From Desulfofustis glycolicus DSM 9705 (lineage in GTDB: Bacteria > Desulfobacterota > Desulfobulbia > Desulfobulbales > Desulfocapsaceae), in contig NZ_FQXS01000002.1 in NCBI RefSeq assembly GCF_900130015.1, positions 62,001 through 126,000 on the forward strand: a DNA stretch of 64,000 bases, read 5' to 3'. Position 1 is the stretch's first letter; each line of letters opens with the position of its first letter. Both the position numbers and the translations under genes were made by a program. Positions 27,463 through 36,194 of this stretch are shown in pieces. The notes under the pieces are model-generated. The model made no database searches and was not told the DNA's origin. It saw nothing but the letters and a program-made list of their open reading frames with translations.

Positions 27463-29925
27463 ATGACTGAAAAAACATTAATCATTGCAGAAAAACCAAG
27501 CGTTGCCGGGGACCTGGTGAAGGTACTGCCCGGTCGCTTCAAGAAGACTCGCAGCCATTACGAGGGAGATCACTACATCGTTTCCTTCGCTATCGGGCAT
27601 CTGGTTTCCATCTGTTATCCGGAAGAGATCGACCCCCGCTATCAGAAATGGCGTATGGAAGATCTGCCGATCCTGCCGCCAACCTTCCCGCTCAAAGTAC
27701 TCGACTCGACCAAGTCTCAGTTTAATGCGCTGCAAAAACTGATTCGGCGCAACGACGTGGCGACCATTATCAATGCCTGCGATGCCGGCCGGGAAGGCGA
27801 GTTGATCTTCAAGTACATTATCAGCCTCGTCTGGAACAAATCGGTGGCCCAGAAAGTCCTCAAACGGCTCTGGCTGCAATCGATGACCGACGATGCGATC
27901 AAGAAGGGACTTGCGTCGTTGCGCAGCGATCCCGAGATGGTGCCGCTGGAGGACACCGCACGCTGCCGCTCCGAGTCCGACTGGCTGATCGGCATCAACG
28001 CCACCCGGGCGCTGACTGCCTACAAGTCCCGTTTCGGCGGATTTTTCAAGACCCCGTGCGGCCGGGTTCAGACACCGACTCTGTCTCTTCTCGTAAAGCG
28101 GGAGCAGGAGCGCCAGCGGTTTGTTCCGCGGCCCTATACCACGCTGCTCGCTACCTTTACCGCGGCAAGCGAAAGCTATTCCGGTAAGTGGATCGATATC
28201 GCCTTCAAAAAGGATCCTGCCGACCCCGACCGGCGGGCCGATCGTATCTGGGAGCCCGAGCGAGCCCAGGCCATTATCGACGCCTGCACCGGCCAACCCG
28301 GAGAGGCCGAAGACTCCTCAAAGGAAACGCAGCAGATAGCGCCACAGCTCTACGATCTTACGACACTGCAGCGGGAAGCCAACTCGCGCTTTGGCTTTTC
28401 GGCCCAGAATACGCTGAGCATCGCCCAATCACTCTATGAACGGCACAAGGTGCTTACCTATCCGCGGACCGACTCCCGCTATTTGACCCAGGATTACCGG
28501 GCGACGGCCACGTCCGTCTGCAAGACCCAGAAAAACTGGCAGTACGGGGTGCACGCCGAGACCGTTCTGGAGAAAAAATATATCGGCGCCAACCCGCGGG
28601 TTTTCAACGACGCCAAAGTCTCGGACCATCACGCCATAATCCCGACCAACAAACTGCCGGCCGATCTGAGCGAGGCCGAACTGAAGATCTATCGTATGGT
28701 CGTGCAGCGCTTTCTTGCCGTCTTTTTCCCACCGGCCCGCTACCTGCAGACCAGGCGAATCACCGTCGTCGCCGAGGAATCTTTTCTGACCGAAGGCAAA
28801 ATCCTGCTCGATCCGGGCTGGAAAGCGGTCTACCTGGACGGCGGCAGCGAAAAGGGCGACGGGATGCTCAACGCCTTGCCCGCCGGCGCCACCATCACCT
28901 GCACGGCGGTCGAAGCCCAAGCCGCCGAGACCAAGCCACCGGCCCGTTTCAGTGAAGCGACCCTGCTGTCGGCCATGGAGAACTCCGGCAAACTGGTCGA
29001 CGACGAGGAACTGGCCGAAGCGATGAAAGAACGCGGCCTCGGCACCCCGGCGACCCGGGCGGCGATCATCGAAAAATTGCTCAACGAGAAATACCTGGTT
29101 CGCGAAGGCAAGGAATTGACCCCGACCGGCAAGGCCTTCGAGCTCTTCGCTCTGCTCGAGGCTATGCACGTCGACGTGCTCGCTTCGCCGGAAATGACCG
29201 GCGATTGGGAGTTCAAGCTCAACCAGATCCTCAAGGGCCAACTCACCAGAGAGCAGTTCATGAAGGAGATCCGCGATCTGACCAGGCAGATCACTGAGCG
29301 GATCAAAGGGTACGAAGATAATCACGAACAACGGCAGGCCCCGTTCAGCCCGGTGGGCGATGTCGTTTTCTTCGAGACACCGACCGCCTATATCAGCGAG
29401 GATAAGCGGCTGACCATCCGCAAAATCCTCGGCGGCCGGGTCATGGAGCCGCAGGAGATCGTTGCTCTGATCAAGGGTGAGACGATCGGTCCGTTCAGCG
29501 ACTTTCGCTCGAAAAAAGGCAAACCCTTCACCGCGTCGGTTCGCTTGACCAACAACAAGGTCGATTTCATCTTCGCCGATACCACCGACGGCCTCGATAT
29601 CGATGCTATTAAAGAGGCCGGCTCGCTCGGCCCCTCGCCGATCGACAACACACCGGTATACGAGACACCGGCCGGCTATCTCTCTGAATCAGCTCTGGAT
29701 AACGACGAAAAAAACGGCCTGAAAATCAGCAAAGTGATTCTCGGAAAAACCATCACCCCGGACGCCATCCGTCACCTCCTGACTGAAGGGAAAACACCGC
29801 TCATCAAAGGCTTTATCTCCAAGAAACGAAAACCGTTCGATGCCTACCTGCTGATCGACGGTCGCGGCAAGATCACCTTCGAGTTTCCACCGCGCCGTCC
29901 CCGACAAACCGCGAAAAAGCATTGA
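27463..29925 (+). CDS. topB: DNA topoisomerase III (type IA)
   Basis: ATP-independent topoisomerase of 820 residues that relaxes and decatenates DNA. TOPRIM motifs are IIAEKPSVAGDL and INACDAGREGELIF; the active tyrosine is in LTYPRTDSRYL (Tyr333). SMENSG, RGLGTPATRAAII and TGKAFEL belong to the type IA core. The C-terminal region carries two related modules (DVVFFETPTAYISEDKR, then VYETPAGYLSES with ISKVILGKTITPDAI), the Topo C-term repeats of this subfamily. Its TGA stop overlaps an alternative rsfS TTG start. Confidence 0.95.
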   Translation: MTEKTLIIAEKPSVAGDLVKVLPGRFKKTRSHYEGDHYIVSFAIGHLVSICYPEEIDPRYQKWRMEDLPILPPTFPLKVLDSTKSQFNALQKLIRRNDVATIINACDAGREGELIFKYIISLVWNKSVAQKVLKRLWLQSMTDDAIKKGLASLRSDPEMVPLEDTARCRSESDWLIGINATRALTAYKSRFGGFFKTPCGRVQTPTLSLLVKREQERQRFVPRPYTTLLATFTAASESYSGKWIDIAFKKDPADPDRRADRIWEPERAQAIIDACTGQPGEAEDSSKETQQIAPQLYDLTTLQREANSRFGFSAQNTLSIAQSLYERHKVLTYPRTDSRYLTQDYRATATSVCKTQKNWQYGVHAETVLEKKYIGANPRVFNDAKVSDHHAIIPTNKLPADLSEAELKIYRMVVQRFLAVFFPPARYLQTRRITVVAEESFLTEGKILLDPGWKAVYLDGGSEKGDGMLNALPAGATITCTAVEAQAAETKPPARFSEATLLSAMENSGKLVDDEELAEAMKERGLGTPATRAAIIEKLLNEKYLVREGKELTPTGKAFELFALLEAMHVDVLASPEMTGDWEFKLNQILKGQLTREQFMKEIRDLTRQITERIKGYEDNHEQRQAPFSPVGDVVFFETPTAYISEDKRLTIRKILGGRVMEPQEIVALIKGETIGPFSDFRSKKGKPFTASVRLTNNKVDFIFADTTDGLDIDAIKEAGSLGPSPIDNTPVYETPAGYLSESALDNDEKNGLKISKVILGKTITPDAIRHLLTEGKTPLIKGFISKKRKPFDAYLLIDGRGKITFEFPPRRPRQTAKKH

Positions 29926-29957
29926 CACTTCAGAATTTAAACGGCACAAAAGAAAAG

Positions 29958-30344
29958 ATGAAACGTTTAAAGAAAGAGTTTCAGGCCCTCGACGGCCGGG
30001 AACTCGCCCTCACCTGCTCACGTATCGCCGAAAACGGCAAAGCGGATGACATCGCCGTCCTCGATGTCCGCGGCAAAGCCTCGTTCAGCGACTACTTCGT
30101 GATTATGAGCGGCCGCTCCACCCGGCACGTTCAGGCCCTGGCCGAGAGTATCGAAAACGAATTGCGTTCCAAACGGATCAAGACATCCCAGGCCGAAGGG
30201 CTGCAAGAGGGAACCTGGGTACTGCTCGATTTTGGCGATGTGGTCGTTCATGTATTTTATCACGAACAACGCTCATTCTATGATCTCGAAGGTCTCTGGC
30301 ACGACGCTCCGCGCCTTGATCTGACGCCTGTTGCCAACGGCTGA
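29958..30344 (+). CDS. rsfS: Ribosomal silencing factor RsfS
   Basis: RsfS/Iojap protein (128 residues) that binds uL14 and blocks subunit joining when nutrients are short. Family segments: ADDIAVLDVRGKASFSDYFV, SGRSTRHVQALAESIENEL, GTWVLLDFGDVVVHVF and the C-terminal FYDLEGLWHDAP. The ATG at 29958 gives normal length; a TTG at 29922 would overlap the topB stop and is an alternative start. Confidence 0.93.
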   Translation: MKRLKKEFQALDGRELALTCSRIAENGKADDIAVLDVRGKASFSDYFVIMSGRSTRHVQALAESIENELRSKRIKTSQAEGLQEGTWVLLDFGDVVVHVFYHEQRSFYDLEGLWHDAPRLDLTPVANG

Positions 30345-30427
30345 CCACCCCCGGCAACGGACCTGCGCGACGCCGCCTCGATCCCGTTGAACCACGAACC
30401 GACCTGAGCATCGAGCTCTCCGAAACC

Positions 30428-31825
30428 ATGAAATATATCAGTACTCGCGGCGGTATCGCCGCCATCTCATTTACCGAAGCAGTCATGATGGGATTGGCCA
30501 CCGACGGCGGTCTGCTATTGCCGCGGACCATTCCCCGCGTGGATCGACCCACGTTCGAGTCCTGGCAGGGACTGAGCTATCAGGAGCTGGCCTTTGAGGT
30601 CATGTCGCGCTTTATCGACGACATCCCGACTTCCGACCTGAAATCCCTGATCGCCGCATCCTACTCGAGTTTCGACCATCCCGACGTAACACCGCTCGTC
30701 CATCTCGACGACCTGCATATCCTCGAGCTCTTCCACGGTCCGACCTTCGCCTTCAAAGATATCGCGCTGCAGTTTCTCGGCAATCTCTTCGAGTATCTGC
30801 TGAGCAAAAATGACTCCTACCTGAACATCCTCGGCGCCACCTCGGGCGATACCGGCAGCGCCGCCATATACGGGGTCCGAGGCAAGGAACGGATTGCCAT
30901 CTTCATCCTCCACCCGCACCGGCGCATCAGTTCGGTGCAGGAGCGGCAGATGACGACGGTAACCGACGCCAATGTCTTCAATATCGCCATTGAAGGAACC
31001 TTCGATGACGGGCAGGCTATCGTCAAGGAGATGTTCAGTGATGTGGTCTTCAAGCAAGCCCATCACCTCGGCGCCATCAACTCGATCAACTGGGCCCGGG
31101 TCCTTGCCCAGGTGGTCTACTACGTCGCCAGCTGTTTGCATATCGCCGGTCATGAAAACGACCGGGCCGCCACCTTTGCCGTACCGACCGGCAATTTCGG
31201 CGATATCTTCGCCGGCTACATCGCCAAAAAGATGCTGCCCGAAGGCTGTATCAGCAAACTGGTGCTGGCCACCAACGCCAACGACATCCTGACCCGGGCC
31301 ATCAACAACGGCGACTACTCGCTGGGACAGGTGGTCGCCACGTCCAGTCCATCAATGGATATCCAGGTAGCCTCTAACTTTGAGCGCTATCTCTACTATC
31401 TGCTTGACAGTTCACCGGAACACGTCAGAGACGCGATGGCGCACCTCAAGGAAACGGGCGGCCTGCAACTCGACGATTGTCTCGGCCACATGCGGCGCGA
31501 TTTTGTCGCCGTGGCAGTATCCGAAGACGACGTGCGAGCTACCATTGCCGACTACCACGAACGCTACGGTTACGTGCTTGACCCGCATACCGCCGTCGGC
31601 GTCCGGGCAGCTACCCAGCATCGAGCCAAAGGAATCTCGACGATCTGTCTGGCCACCGCACATCCGACCAAATTTTCGACGGTTGTCGAGGAGGCCACCG
31701 GCCGACCCGTCGATCTGCCGCCACCGCTGGCCGAACTGCAAGACAAGCCGACCCGCTGCGAAGTCATGCCTGCCGATCGAGCCGCTATTACCGCCTTTAT
31801 CGAGCAACACGCCATCCGCCGGTAA
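30428..31825 (+). CDS. thrC: Threonine synthase
   Basis: PLP enzyme of 465 residues converting O-phosphohomoserine to threonine. N-terminal KYISTRGG, the PLP-lysine motif GPTFAFKDIALQFLGN (Lys110), the phosphate-binding ATSGDTGSAA, and VPTGNFGDIFAGYIA match the long (fungal/E. coli-like) ThrC group. Its TAA overlaps the punA ATG by one base, so the two are translationally coupled. Confidence 0.95.
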   Translation: MKYISTRGGIAAISFTEAVMMGLATDGGLLLPRTIPRVDRPTFESWQGLSYQELAFEVMSRFIDDIPTSDLKSLIAASYSSFDHPDVTPLVHLDDLHILELFHGPTFAFKDIALQFLGNLFEYLLSKNDSYLNILGATSGDTGSAAIYGVRGKERIAIFILHPHRRISSVQERQMTTVTDANVFNIAIEGTFDDGQAIVKEMFSDVVFKQAHHLGAINSINWARVLAQVVYYVASCLHIAGHENDRAATFAVPTGNFGDIFAGYIAKKMLPEGCISKLVLATNANDILTRAINNGDYSLGQVVATSSPSMDIQVASNFERYLYYLLDSSPEHVRDAMAHLKETGGLQLDDCLGHMRRDFVAVAVSEDDVRATIADYHERYGYVLDPHTAVGVRAATQHRAKGISTICLATAHPTKFSTVVEEATGRPVDLPPPLAELQDKPTRCEVMPADRAAITAFIEQHAIRR

Positions 31826-32676
31826 TGGGTTTTTCAATCACAACATATATCGACCAGGTCAACCGGGCCGCTGCCTACCTGCAGGCGCACCTCGGTCCTC
31901 TGCCCGATACCGCCATCCAGCTGGGAACCGGTCTCGGCGCTTTTGCCGACCATATCGAGACGGAACAAGTCATTGCCTACCGTGACATTCCCGGCTTTCC
32001 CCGGGCCACTGTACCCAGTCACCGAGGCAGTCTGATCGTCGGCACCGTCAATGGACGGCGACTGGTCGTCCTGTCCGGACGGTTCCACTATTACGAAGGC
32101 TACTCCACCAAGGAAGTGACCTTTCCGATCCGGGTCCTACAGATGCTCGGCCTGCAGCGGCTGATTATCACCAATGCCGCCGGCGGCCTGAACCCGGCCT
32201 TCATACCCGGCTCGATCATGATTATTCGCGATCACCTCAACTTTCTCGGCGAAAATCCGCTCCGCGGCCCGAACGTCGAAGCATGGGGGCCACGGTTTCC
32301 CGATTTCTCGCAGGCCTACCAACCACGGTTGATCGAGTTGGCCTTGGCCGGCGCCGAGAGTTGCGGCCTGAAGGATTTGATCACCACCGGCGTCTATGTC
32401 TGCATTCCCGGCCCAAGTTTGGAACCCCCCGCCGAGACCCGCTGGCTCAGGACCTGTGGGGCCGATGCCGTCGGCATGTCGTCGGTCCCGGAAGTTATCG
32501 TTGCCCACCATGGCGGCATCGAGGTCCTCGGCCTGTCCGCCGTTTCAAACGTCAACGACCCGGACGATTTCCAGCCGTTGTCGCTCGGTGCCATTATCGA
32601 GGAAGCCGCCGCCATCGCACCGAAGCTCGAACGGTTGGTCATCGACATCATCACCCGGTTGCACCCCCCAGCCTGA
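31825..32676 (+). CDS. punA: Purine nucleoside phosphorylase (trimeric)
   Basis: 283-residue class II (PNP/MTAP) phosphorylase cleaving purine nucleosides to base and ribose-1-phosphate. Segments IQLGTGLGAFADHI, VPSHRGSLIVG, GRFHYYEGYS, ITNAAGGLNPAF and AVGMSSVPEVIVAHHGG are family hallmarks. HYYEGY and the asparagine in SAVSNVNDP favour a 6-oxopurine PNP over methylthioadenosine phosphorylase. It lies between thrC and an amidohydrolase whose substrates include methylthioadenosine, so salvage of MTA through inosine-type products is a likely shared task. Confidence 0.9.
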   Translation: MGFSITTYIDQVNRAAAYLQAHLGPLPDTAIQLGTGLGAFADHIETEQVIAYRDIPGFPRATVPSHRGSLIVGTVNGRRLVVLSGRFHYYEGYSTKEVTFPIRVLQMLGLQRLIITNAAGGLNPAFIPGSIMIIRDHLNFLGENPLRGPNVEAWGPRFPDFSQAYQPRLIELALAGAESCGLKDLITTGVYVCIPGPSLEPPAETRWLRTCGADAVGMSSVPEVIVAHHGGIEVLGLSAVSNVNDPDDFQPLSLGAIIEEAAAIAPKLERLVIDIITRLHPPA

Positions 32677-32686
32677 CAGGATTTTC

Positions 32687-34036
32687 ATGACGCTACCCGC
32701 CGCCCCGCCCCGCCAACTGATTTCTGCTCGCTACCTGTTGCCCACCTGGCGTCAGCAAGACTGCATCGAAGACGGGGCCGTCCTCGTCTACGGCGATACC
32801 ATCGAGGCGATCGGCAGCCGCAGTGACCTGCACCGCCGCCATCCGGACCTGCCGGAACTGCATGAACCGCACGGTCTGATCATGCCTGGTCTGGTCAACA
32901 CCCACACCCATGCACCGATGTCCTGTTTCCGAGGCCTGGCCGACGACCTGCCGCTGATGACCTGGCTGCAGGACCATATTTTTCCGGTCGAGGCCCGTCT
33001 TGACCGGGAAACGGTCCGGTTGGCCGCCGAATTGTCCATCGCCGAGATGATCAAATCCGGCACCACGAGTTTTTGCGACATGTACCTGTTCGCCGATCAG
33101 GTCGCCCAAGCGGCCGACGCGACCGGCATGCGCTGCTGGTTCGGCGAAGTGCTCTACGATTTCGACTCGCCGTGCTACGGCGCTCTCGAGAACGGACTGC
33201 GGTTGACCGGAGACCTGATCGAACAGTATCGCGATCACTCCCTCATCACCGCCACCGTCAATCCGCACAGCATCTATACCTGTGCTCCGGAACTGCTCGA
33301 ACGATGCGGTGAACTTGCGGCCGACACCGTCAGCCTGCTGGTCATCCATCTGGCCGAGACCCAGTTCGAGGTGCAGACCTGCCGCGAGCGATACGGACTG
33401 ACTCCGACCCGCCATCTCGACCGCCTCGGTCTGCTCGGCGAGCGCACCCTGGCCGCCCACTGCGTCTGGCTTGATGATGGAGACATCGAACTCTTGAGCA
33501 AGCGCGGCGTCAGCGTCGCCCATTGCGTCGAATCCAATCTGAAACTTGCCTCCGGGGTGGCCCCGATTCCTCGCCTGCTTGACCACGGTGTAACCGTCGC
33601 CCTCGGTACCGACGGCAGCGCCAGCAACAACGATGTCGATCTCTTCGCCGAAATGAGCAGTGTCGCCAAAGTCCACAAGGGAGTGAACCTGGACCCGACT
33701 GTGATGTCCGCCGAGACTACCCTGCGTGCGGCCACGCTCGGCGGCGCCGAAGCACTCGGAGCCGGGCAGCTGATCGGCACACTGGCACCGGGGAAACAGG
33801 CCGATCTGATCGTTCTCGATCTCGATCAACCGCACCTGACCCCGCTCTACAATATCCCGTCACACCTGGTCTACGCCGCCCGCGGCGCTGACGTGATCCA
33901 TTCGCTGATTGCCGGCCGTCTCGTCATGAAGCAACGGCAACTGCAAACCATCGACGAAGCGGCAATCATCGCCGCAATGCAGGCCCTTGGCGACCGGGTT
34001 CAAGCTATCAGGAACACGGTGCGCACCTCTTGCTGA
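32687..34036 (+). CDS. mtaD: Adenosine-type deaminase (MTA/SAH deaminase family)
   Basis: Amidohydrolase of 449 residues deaminating methylthioadenosine or S-adenosylhomocysteine. Metal ligands are NTHTHAPMSCFRG, HLAETQFEV, HCVWLDDGD and GTDGSASNNDVDLF. The start at 32687, 10 bases after the punA stop, is required for the normal length; longer frames run through punA. Neighbouring punA suggests a route MTA to methylthioinosine to hypoxanthine; inference. Confidence 0.88.
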   Translation: MTLPAAPPRQLISARYLLPTWRQQDCIEDGAVLVYGDTIEAIGSRSDLHRRHPDLPELHEPHGLIMPGLVNTHTHAPMSCFRGLADDLPLMTWLQDHIFPVEARLDRETVRLAAELSIAEMIKSGTTSFCDMYLFADQVAQAADATGMRCWFGEVLYDFDSPCYGALENGLRLTGDLIEQYRDHSLITATVNPHSIYTCAPELLERCGELAADTVSLLVIHLAETQFEVQTCRERYGLTPTRHLDRLGLLGERTLAAHCVWLDDGDIELLSKRGVSVAHCVESNLKLASGVAPIPRLLDHGVTVALGTDGSASNNDVDLFAEMSSVAKVHKGVNLDPTVMSAETTLRAATLGGAEALGAGQLIGTLAPGKQADLIVLDLDQPHLTPLYNIPSHLVYAARGADVIHSLIAGRLVMKQRQLQTIDEAAIIAAMQALGDRVQAIRNTVRTSC

Positions 34037-34203
34037 CACGGCGATCGATTAACGATCGACAAAGAATTACGGAACACTCGCCCTGCTTGACTTTCTTGCC
34101 ATACTGCTCTAAAGTCAGCGGTGAATCGTCGAGGGGTAATCGTCGCGCTCACCGACCTTTGTGGCCGAGAGCCGCCCCTGAACCGTTTTTAACGAGGTAG
34201 CGT

Positions 34204-34398
34204 ATGTTCGGACTGGGAATGCCGGAACTCATCATTATACTGGTTATCATCGTCATCATTTTCGGGGCGGGTAAGCTTCCTGAAATCGGCTCCGGTATTG
34301 GCAAAGGCATCAAAAACTTCAAAGAAGCGACCAAACAGGAAGAGAAAAAAGCGCTCGACGAAGAAAAAACCGACAAGAACGATCCTCCGTCCCCTTGA
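34204..34398 (+). CDS. tatA: Sec-independent translocase subunit TatA
   Basis: 64-residue twin-arginine translocase pore subunit: one membrane helix ([13 protein letters not shown]), the FG hinge at [17 protein letters not shown], then an amphipathic helix and a charged tail. AACGAGGTAGCGT provides the ribosome site. Followed 36 bases later by a second TatA-type gene; no tatC nearby. Confidence 0.93.
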   Translation: MFGLGMPELIIILVIIVIIFGAGKLPEIGSGIGKGIKNFKEATKQEEKKALDEEKTDKNDPPSP

Positions 34399-34434
34399 AA
34401 CACAGCCGCAAACCTTCACCCAGGAGTTTTCATC

Positions 34435-34680
34435 ATGTTCGGACTCGGCACCCCAGAATTGGTCATCATCCTCGCCATTGCCTTTCTCGTCTTCGGTGGC
34501 AAGAAACTCCCGGAGATCGGTTCCGGGCTCGGCAAGGCCATTTCCTCATTCAAGAAAGGCGTCAGTGACGTCGAAGATACCGGCACCGGCCTGATTAACG
34601 ATCTTCCCGGCGTCAAAGAGGTCAAGGACGTCAAGGAGCAGGTGGACCAGGTTAAAAATATCGGTAAGGTCCTCAAGTAG
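34435..34680 (+). CDS. tatA2: Second TatA/E-type translocase subunit
   Basis: 81-residue paralogue: [31 protein letters not shown] (read in parts) resembles the upstream copy, with a longer helical tail containing VKEVKDVKEQVDQVKNI. It could be TatA, TatE or a short TatB-like protein; the tail lacks a clear TatB hallmark. Tandem tatA genes are common in Deltaproteobacteria. Confidence 0.88.
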   Translation: MFGLGTPELVIILAIAFLVFGGKKLPEIGSGLGKAISSFKKGVSDVEDTGTGLINDLPGVKEVKDVKEQVDQVKNIGKVLK

Positions 34681-35051
34681 TTCCGGCCGGTCTCATTCTT
34701 GTGTAAGGCCGGCTGACTGCCGGTGCCCAGGCTTGCGGGCGTGTGTAGCACAAGCCGTTGCCACTTTTTTTCTGTCGTTTTCGCTCACTTCTTGACGATT
34801 ATCTTGACGTGATCAGCGTTTTTGCGTCCCACCATTGACGATTCCGCACATTCCCTTCACACACCCCTCATCATCGGCTCGCCGCCGCTCCAGAGCTGCT
34901 TGACGAAGCCGTCTTTTTTTTGTATTCCTGCAGTTTCGCTTTACCCGACCGGCCGGCCGGCCGGCCCACAACACCCCTGCACGGTCCTCCCCGGAGCCGA
35001 CAAGGAAACAGCCGCCACCGAGCGGTGCTACTCCCCTCAGGAGACAAACAG
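34681..35051. other. Gene-free leader between tat and glutamate synthase genes
   Basis: 370 bases without a convincing gene. A GGCTTG...CAAGCC hairpin (about 34730-34757) followed by a T-rich run may end tat transcription. GACG-AAGC-CGTC with eight T residues (about 34904-34921) could be a weak leader terminator. At 34949-34967 there is a (CCGG) run, unstable by nature. CTCAGGAG precedes the next start codon. Confidence 0.4.
34949..34967. repeat. (CCGG)n tetranucleotide run
   Basis: Four tandem CCGG units plus flank, each self-complementary, about 85 bases before the glutamate synthase start. Such runs slip during replication; regulatory effect is speculative. Confidence 0.6.
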
Positions 35052-36194
35052 ATGTGTCGATTAGCATTGAAAACAGCCAATGAACCGTTCTCACCCTTCG
35101 ACGTGTTGATGGCCATGGAGGCCATGCAGGAGGGTTACGACGGCTCCGGTCTCGGCTTGTTGCTGCGGGGCATGGAATTCGAGGATTTTCGTTACAACCC
35201 GAAATTTCCGATCCTCTCCGGCATCGCCGAAAACGAAAAGGCCTGGCGCCGGCTGGACAACTTCATGGAAGAGCGCGGCTACGAGCTCAAATACGATCAC
35301 AAGTTCCACATGAAGCGCTCCTTCATGGACGGCAAAGATCGCTATCGCTATTTCGTTCGGGCCTACCGCATGCCCGACCGGTTCGGTGACGCCAGTCGTG
35401 AAGACAGAGAGATGGAGTTGCTCAAAACCAGGCTGGCTCTACGCCAGGACGGTGAGGAACATGGCAATGACTTGTCGGTCTTTTCCTTCTGGCCCGATGT
35501 GACGATGATCAAGGAAGTCGGCTGGCCGTTGCAGGTCGGCAACCTGCTCAGCCTCCACGACGGCCAGATCAAGTCCCGCGTCTGCATGGCCCAGGGCCGG
35601 CAGAATACCAACTACGGCATCAATCTCTACGCCTGCCATCCCTTTTTCATTCAAGGCATCGCCACCATGACCAACGGCGAGAACACCGCCTTCGTGCCGA
35701 TCCGTGACTGGCTGGTCGGCCGCAATCTGCCCGGTTATCTCGGCTACCAGAGCGACTCGGAGGTGTTCACCCATATTCTGCACTACACCCTGAACCATCT
35801 GAAACTGCCGCTGCAGACCTACAAGCATATCATCACGCCGCTCAGCGCCTTAGAACTGGAGCGCCACCCGCAAGGCGAATTTCTCAAGGGGTTGCGCAAC
35901 GCCTGCCGACGGCTGATCATTGATGGGCCGAACGCAGTGATCGGCACCTTACCCGACGAGAGTTGCCTGCTGGTCATGGACCACAAAAAACTCCGCCCGG
36001 CCACTGTCGGTGGCCGCGAAGGCGTTTGGGCAATCGCCTCGGAAATGTGCGGCGTCGACGCGATGGTTCCCGACCGTGATCCGGCCCTCGACTTTCAACC
36101 GATGCGCGAGCACACCGTTATCATTCCTCCTGACAGAAAGGAACTCACCATATGGTCCCAATTCGAACAATTCCCGTTGAGCCAGGCAGCCTGA
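35052..36194 (+). CDS. Glutamate synthase, glutamine amidotransferase subunit
   Basis: 380-residue class II amidotransferase, the stand-alone glutaminase part of the split archaeal-type glutamate synthase. The predicted N-terminal nucleophile is Cys2 in MCRLALKT, exposed after Met removal. Later segments SFWPDVTMIKEVGWPLQVG, HDGQIKSRVCMAQGRQNTNYG, and SDSEVFTHILHYTLNHL fit the family. An upstream in-frame ATG would bury Cys2, so 35052 is chosen. Its end overlaps the next gene by 43 bases. Releases ammonia for the FMN subunit. Confidence 0.9.
   Translation: MCRLALKTANEPFSPFDVLMAMEAMQEGYDGSGLGLLLRGMEFEDFRYNPKFPILSGIAENEKAWRRLDNFMEERGYELKYDHKFHMKRSFMDGKDRYRYFVRAYRMPDRFGDASREDREMELLKTRLALRQDGEEHGNDLSVFSFWPDVTMIKEVGWPLQVGNLLSLHDGQIKSRVCMAQGRQNTNYGINLYACHPFFIQGIATMTNGENTAFVPIRDWLVGRNLPGYLGYQSDSEVFTHILHYTLNHLKLPLQTYKHIITPLSALELERHPQGEFLKGLRNACRRLIIDGPNAVIGTLPDESCLLVMDHKKLRPATVGGREGVWAIASEMCGVDAMVPDRDPALDFQPMREHTVIIPPDRKELTIWSQFEQFPLSQAA

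Noticed and set aside
34435-34680. TatB assignment for the second Tat gene
   Set aside because: The tail has no clear TatB signature and the N-terminus is nearly the same as the upstream TatA.
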